64,000 nucleotides of DNA from Bacillus cereus group sp. RP43 (GTDB lineage Bacteria > Bacillota > Bacilli > Bacillales > Bacillaceae_G). Below are positions 63,603 to 64,000 of the stretch, piece by piece. Each line of letters begins with the position of its first letter. The stretch's first letter is position 1. Below the pieces are notes generated by a model, which was not told the DNA's origin, ran no database searches, and worked only from the letters and a program-made list of their open reading frames with translations. The stretch spans positions 372,001 through 436,000 of the forward strand of contig NZ_JARVHQ010000002.1 of assembly GCF_040459645.1 (NCBI RefSeq), given 5' to 3'. Made by a program: the position numbers and the translations under genes.

Positions 63603-63683
63603 ATGGAAATGGAAATCGCAATTTTGAAATTTGTACGTGGAGTTCTACCATTCGTAGCAGAACTTTTAAAAGCAGTAATGTAA
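63603..63683 (+). CDS. 26-aa amphipathic peptide, PSM-like
   Basis: Very strong AGAGGAGGA before the ATG. Starts MEMEIAILKFVRGVLPFVAE and ends LLKAVM: a short, leaderless amphipathic helix resembling phenol-soluble modulins in size and charge pattern. Followed by two terminators. Behind a near-perfect PlcR box, so probably made at high cell density with the phospholipase and other exotoxins. Confidence 0.65.
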   Translation: MEMEIAILKFVRGVLPFVAELLKAVM

Positions 63684-63720
63684 GTTCATTATTACGCAAT
63701 TATTAGGAATAACTTTTCAT

Positions 63721-63767
63721 ACAAATGATCTGTATATCAAAGATGAATTGATGTGCAGATCATTTGT
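63721..63767 (+). terminator. Hairpin after the micropeptide
   Basis: ACAAATGATCTG and its exact complement, 23-base loop. Confidence 0.6.
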
Positions 63768-63786
63768 GTGAGCAACCTTTAAACAA

Positions 63787-63823
63787 GAAAAAGAATTCCA
63801 GAATCTTAAGGAATTCTTTTTTT
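63787..63823 (+). terminator. Strong terminator
   Basis: AAAAAGAATTCC and complement, 10-base loop, T-run. Confidence 0.8.
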
Positions 63824-63871
63824 ATGTGTAATTATAAATTTAACATTTTTTACAAATGATCTTAATTTTAT

Positions 63872-64000
63872 CATTTTAGCCAAGAAGACTCCTTCCTCAA
63901 GGAACGCTTAGTGAGTAGGTGGGAGATGAATTGGCTTCGGACAAGGGATGGCAGGAAGCCATCTTAATTGTTCGACATACATAAACTGTTACTTTACTAC
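63872..64000 (+). mobile_element. tnpB element copy 3, left end only (window edge)
   Basis: Matches the left ends of copies 1 and 2 from CATTTTAGCC onward, again after TTTTAT; the rest lies beyond the window. Confidence 0.9.

Noticed and set aside
1..64000. CRISPR array, tRNA or rRNA genes
   Set aside because: No regularly spaced repeats with unique spacers and no tRNA- or rRNA-like sequence were found on either strand.

Overview
The window is low-GC, Firmicute-type DNA that almost certainly comes from the Bacillus cereus group (B. cereus / B. thuringiensis). Evidence includes perfect PlcR boxes, a zinc phospholipase C, collagenase, camelysin/TasA, FosB, an alpha/beta-type small acid-soluble spore protein, YrrS, IS6-family (IS240-like) and IS200/IS605-family remnants, and AGGAGG ribosome binding sites throughout. 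The mix of transfer/replication genes, an SOS-controlled Y-family polymerase, restriction-modification, toxin/immunity genes and many broken insertion sequences looks like a large plasmid or an accessory chromosomal region; the sequence alone does not decide which.

Layout. 1-6.3 kb: 3' part of a HerA-type ATPase gene, a zinc-ribbon/TPR protein and small decayed genes. 6.3-9.8 kb: a one-protein type IIL (MmeI-like) restriction-modification enzyme and a GIY-YIG nuclease. 9.8-17.4 kb: a patchwork of small phage/plasmid genes and fragments (truncated gene fusions, a dUTPase split between two loci, an ORF-less group II intron, a 5'-truncated sulfotransferase, a truncated beta-helix protein), with fosB and a PlcR-boxed pair of micro-membrane peptides between the dUTPase pieces. 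17.4-20.5 kb: a WXG-type polymorphic toxin with its likely immunity gene, followed by a decayed partial copy of the same unit. 20.6-24.4 kb: an ArsR/DsbA/MBL/NTF2 cluster with operator-like palindromes. 24.6-28.6 kb: small secreted proteins and a gene cut by a tnpB transposon. 29-35.7 kb: a MacB-like ABC exporter, HtrA protease and a two-component system that appear to share DNA motifs. 35.8-41.7 kb: a mobile-element core (lysozyme-like protein, replication-relaxation protein, FtsK-like translocase, iteron/palindrome origin-like region, XRE repressor, SOS-boxed uvrX-yolD). 42.3-47.5 kb: a VanRS-like two-component system with a BceAB-like peptide-resistance transporter and a repeated 16-bp palindrome. 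47.6-60.2 kb: camelysin, collagenase, an acyltransferase, IS debris, YrrS and a PlcR-boxed phospholipase C with an added C-terminal domain. 60.3-64 kb: IS debris, small spore/membrane proteins and two more PlcR-boxed micropeptides; the window ends inside a third copy of the tnpB element.

The most interesting theme is a set of PlcR-box promoters, each 77-92 bp upstream of a start codon, that drive one secreted phospholipase and four very short peptides (26, 27, 35 and 45 aa) that standard gene callers would miss. A second theme is two complete tnpB-only transposons whose exact ends can be read because each is inserted in frame inside another gene, together with a deleted relative that seems to keep only the element ends and the guide-RNA region.
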